Shown: in pieces, positions 62,901 through 64,000 of the stretch | Layout: each line of letters opens with the position of its first letter | Position numbering within the stretch: the stretch's first letter is position 1 | NCBI RefSeq assembly: GCF_016887565.1 | Contig: NZ_CP069396.1 | Span: 2,755,001 to 2,819,000, forward strand | Direction: 5' to 3' | Source: Archangium violaceum | GTDB lineage: Bacteria > Myxococcota > Myxococcia > Myxococcales > Myxococcaceae | Length of the DNA stretch: 64,000 nt | Notes under the pieces: model-generated | Databases searched by the model: none | What the model saw: the letters and a program-made list of their open reading frames with translations, nothing else | Told to the model about the DNA's origin: nothing | Program-made: the position numbers and the translations under genes

Positions 62901-63224
62901 CTGGACCTGTCCCACGACGAGGCGAAGAAGCGCGGGATGCTGCGCACGGAAGGGGACCTGGTGGAGGCCATCGTGCACGGTGCCGTGAAGCGCGTACGGC
63001 CCAAGGCGATGACGGTCATGGCGGCGATGTTGGGCCTGCTCCCCATCATGTGGTCCACCGGAACGGGCGCGGACGTCATGAAGCGCATCGCGGCACCCAT
63101 GGTGGGCGGCCTGGCCACCAGCTTCCTGTTGGAGCTGCTCGTCTACCCGGCGGTCTATTTCCTGTGGAAGCGCCGCGAGGTGGTGCCGGGTCCCGCGCTC
63201 CCCGAACCGAGCGTCCCGGTGTGA
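59940..63224 (+). CDS. cusA: CusA-like heavy-metal efflux RND transporter
   Basis: A 1,094-residue inner-membrane proton-driven pump with twelve expected helices. Family markers are NTPLDALPDLSDTQVIVYGR near the N-terminus, the proton-relay Asp in SIGVLVDGAIVEVENA, FGKAGRANTSTDPAP, and the final LLPIMWSTGTGADVMKRIA. Comparing with E. coli CusA, the first two methionines of the periplasmic site are kept as Met637 (TMMETT) and Met709 (LDMLSTG). The third is Leu775 (YGLSV). It is still CusA-type rather than CzcA-type. It ends 8 bp from the convergent OsmC-like gene. Confidence 0.93.
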   Translation: MIRAIIRFSAENKYLVIAATVVALLGAWWTMRNTPLDALPDLSDTQVIVYGRWDRSPDIIEDQVTYPITTALLGAPKVKAVRGFSDFGFSYVYVIFEDGTDMYWARTRVLEYLSKITSQLPQDVKVELGPDATSVGWVFQYALVDRSGKHRLDELRSYQDWFLRYAIQSVPGVSEVATVGGQVRQYQVTVNPNTLASYGLSLDAVVRAVRQGNNDVGGRLVEVAGREYMVRGRGYVKSVEDIEKLVLKAQGGTPVTIKDVASVTLGPELRRGVADLDGEGDVVGGIVVMRQGENALNVIERVKAKLEELKPSLPEGVEIVTTYDRSDLIERAIDTVTHKLVEEILIVSLIILIFLWHVPSAIVPIVTIPVSVALAFIPMYAMGLNANLMSLAGIAISIGVLVDGAIVEVENAYNKIHHWMKDGKKGDFHQVRLEALMEVGPGVFFSLLVIAVAFMPIFTLVDQEGRLFRPLAYSKNLAMAIAALLAITLDPAMRMLFARVEPFHFRPRFLAWAATQAFVGRYYSEERHPISRLMHRLYEGPCRFVLRHAKATLAVSAVLVATTIPLYLQLGSEFMPPLNEGTILYMPSAVEPGMSVTEAQRVLQVQDKLLMQFPEVERVFGKAGRANTSTDPAPFTMMETTVLLRPESQWREVPRWYSGWAPEWLKGMLRPFWRDRITQAELESKMNAALQLPGISNAWTMPIKGRLDMLSTGIRTPVGIKIMGADLTTVERIARETEAVMARVEGTRSAFAERVAGGYFLDFVLKRGELARYGLSVDDANMMVMTAVGGDNQSTTVEGRERYGINVRYARDYREDLQSLKRVLLPLPDGKGQIPMEAIADVVLAHGPSMIRNENGMLTGYVYVDFDTSKYDVGGFVERAKEAVAAGVKVPAGYSMTWSGQYENMLRVRERLQLVIPLTLVLIFGLLYMNTKSAFKAGLVMLAVPFSAIGAVWLLWALDYNISIAVWVGMIALMGLDAETGAFMLLFLDLSHDEAKKRGMLRTEGDLVEAIVHGAVKRVRPKAMTVMAAMLGLLPIMWSTGTGADVMKRIAAPMVGGLATSFLLELLVYPAVYFLWKRREVVPGPALPEPSVPV

Positions 63225-63232
63225 CGCCGGCT

Positions 63233-63640
63233 TCAAACCGCCTCGAGCGGCTCCGTGACGATCTCCACGGTCGTCGTGGTCATCAGCTTGTGGATGGGGC
63301 ACTGCGCGACGGCGGCGTGGAGCCTCTGCTTCTCTTCCTGGGACAGCGCGCCGTGGAACGCGAGCTTCACCCGGAGCGAGTAGGTGCCCTGGCGCTCGCG
63401 CGAGTCGTCGCGCTCCACGTGGGCCTCGACGCGCTCCAGGGCGATGCCGTGCTTCTTCGCGTACCAGGTGGCCGTGAGCGCCTTGCACGCCGCCAGGGAG
63501 GCATCGAAGTAGTCATGGGGTCCCGGAGCGGAGGCCTGGCCGCCCATCGAAGGGGGGACGTCGGCGTGGAAGGTGTGGGAGCCGACGTGGATGACCTGCC
63601 GGAACGTGCCGCTCTGCTCGGTCTGGGAATCGATGGACAT
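63233..63640 (-). CDS. OsmC-family redox protein
   Basis: A 135-residue OsmC/Ohr-fold protein with the two active-site cysteines Cys52 (AACKALTATWYAKK) and Cys114 (VAQCPIHKLM), which reduce organic hydroperoxides using a thiol cofactor. The mid-region HGIALERVEAHVERDD and C-terminal TTTTVEIV are family segments. Length is standard. The ATG at 63640 follows AGGAG 5 nt upstream. It is divergent from a LysR-type regulator, with which it shares a 136-bp intergenic region containing a T-N11-A dyad, so the regulator probably controls it. Confidence 0.9.
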   Translation of the reverse strand: MSIDSQTEQSGTFRQVIHVGSHTFHADVPPSMGGQASAPGPHDYFDASLAACKALTATWYAKKHGIALERVEAHVERDDSRERQGTYSLRVKLAFHGALSQEEKQRLHAAVAQCPIHKLMTTTTVEIVTEPLEAV

Positions 63641-63738
63641 GGGGTCTCCTGGGGTGGGTTCGGACGAGAAGGTCGGGAACGTCGCGGAATGTAGCGGTGG
63701 GCGGTAGCCCTGATTAGATGGGTCGGACTGGACGCATT

Positions 63739-63754
63739 GTTCCACTCATGGAAC
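63739..63754. promoter_or_regulatory. T-N11-A dyad, candidate LysR-type operator
   Basis: GTTCCA-CTCA-TGGAAC is a perfect 6-bp dyad and contains the T-N11-A pattern typical of LysR-type recognition sites (T at 63741, A at 63753). It lies 22 bp upstream of the lysR start, in the divergent gap shared with the OsmC-like gene. This arrangement fits autoregulation and control of the neighbour. Confidence 0.5.
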
Positions 63755-63776
63755 GACTTCCGGAGCGGGAATCGAC

Positions 63777-64000
63777 ATGGACCTCAACGAGCTCCTGGTC
63801 TTCGCCAGGGTGGTGCAGGCTGGCAGCTTCACGGAGGCGGCGCGGGGGCTCCAGATGCCCAAGTCCACCGTCAGCCGGAAGGTGTCCGAGCTCGAGGAGC
63901 GTGTTGGCGCGCAACTGCTGCAGCGCACGACGCGCAAGCTGCACCTCACGGAGGTGGGCCGGGCCTACTACGAGCACTGTGCCCGCATCGTGGCCGAGGC
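63777..64000 (+). CDS. LysR-family transcriptional regulator (partial, cut by window end)
   Basis: The first 74 residues are the winged helix-turn-helix of a LysR-type regulator: MDLNELLVFARVVQAGSF, then TEAARGLQMPKSTVSRKVS as the recognition helix-turn-helix and RTTRKLHLTEVGRAYYEH. The MPKSTVSRKVSELEE pattern is close to the group that regulates oxidative-stress, aromatic or drug-related neighbours. The gene continues beyond 64000, so the ligand domain is not visible. Divergence from the OsmC-like gene suggests it regulates that gene. Confidence 0.9.
   Translation, partial: MDLNELLVFARVVQAGSFTEAARGLQMPKSTVSRKVSELEERVGAQLLQRTTRKLHLTEVGRAYYEHCARIVAE

Noticed and set aside
58284-63488. Very long open frame on the minus strand (over 1,700 codons) opposite the cusB-cusA genes
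   Set aside because: The composition is His/Arg/Gly-rich with no domain, and it lies exactly antisense to well-supported genes. It is an effect of G/C-rich third positions.

Overview
The window is a high-G+C bacterial chromosome segment that is densely packed with genes. It most likely comes from a myxobacterium, probably of the Cystobacter/Archangium/Stigmatella type. This rests on a TIGR02265/DUF2378-type protein (a family largely confined to Myxococcales), a SitA-like polymorphic toxin lipoprotein with its presumed immunity gene (the outer-membrane-exchange kin-discrimination toxins of Myxococcus), an unusual density of PAS/GAF histidine kinases, very large lipoproteins and third-position G/C bias. 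The species assignment is inference. No rRNA, tRNA, CRISPR array or insertion sequence was seen.

Layout. 254-4015: a three-gene unit of two paralogous substrate-binding-like proteins, one fused to a VWA domain, around a membrane coiled-coil protein. 4030-10881 (minus): a run reading alkyl-DHAP-synthase-like FAD protein, GlpD, cytochrome P450, CstA and the small CstA partner YbdD. 11049-14247 (plus): an MBL-fold hydrolase followed by the SitA-like toxin and its putative immunity protein. 14276-16009 (minus): an internally deleted aldo/keto reductase remnant, an M14-like metallopeptidase and a Spy/CpxP-like protein. 16405-21682 (plus): dnaE, then a two-gene unit for unsaturated fatty-acyl-CoA breakdown. 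21815-28055 (plus): a 1,865-residue adhesin-like lipoprotein and a STAS-like protein. 28140-34017: glycogen phosphorylase, a DUF2378 protein, a methyltransferase and an M23 peptidase. 34214-38927 (minus): the conserved prkA-yhbH-spoVR stress module. 39261-40828 (minus): an ABC exporter pair. 40846-52873: a signalling island of a CHASE3 hybrid kinase, a REC-PAS-PAS-GAF-GAF protein without a kinase domain, and two kinases coupled by a GTGA overlap, one carrying a FixL-like haem-PAS signature; a GT-C glycosyltransferase lies inside it. 53630-63224: a copper/silver resistance locus with a cupredoxin, an NtrC-type two-component system and a CusCBA-like RND efflux pump. 63233-64000: an OsmC-like protein divergent from a LysR regulator cut by the window end.

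How the parts fit. The copper locus looks like one regulon. The sensor/regulator operon has a near-perfect -24/-12 (sigma-54) element, and weaker matches lie before the cupredoxin and at the start of the efflux operon, as expected if the sigma-54 activator encoded there drives all three. The enoyl-CoA isomerase/dienoyl-CoA reductase pair and the GlpD/alkyl-DHAP-synthase-like pair point to lipid turnover and possibly ether-lipid synthesis. The toxin/immunity pair is the clearest accessory system. Its C-terminal toxin domain and its Cys-rich repeat-like immunity partner are not characterised as far as I can tell, and are the best candidate for something undescribed.
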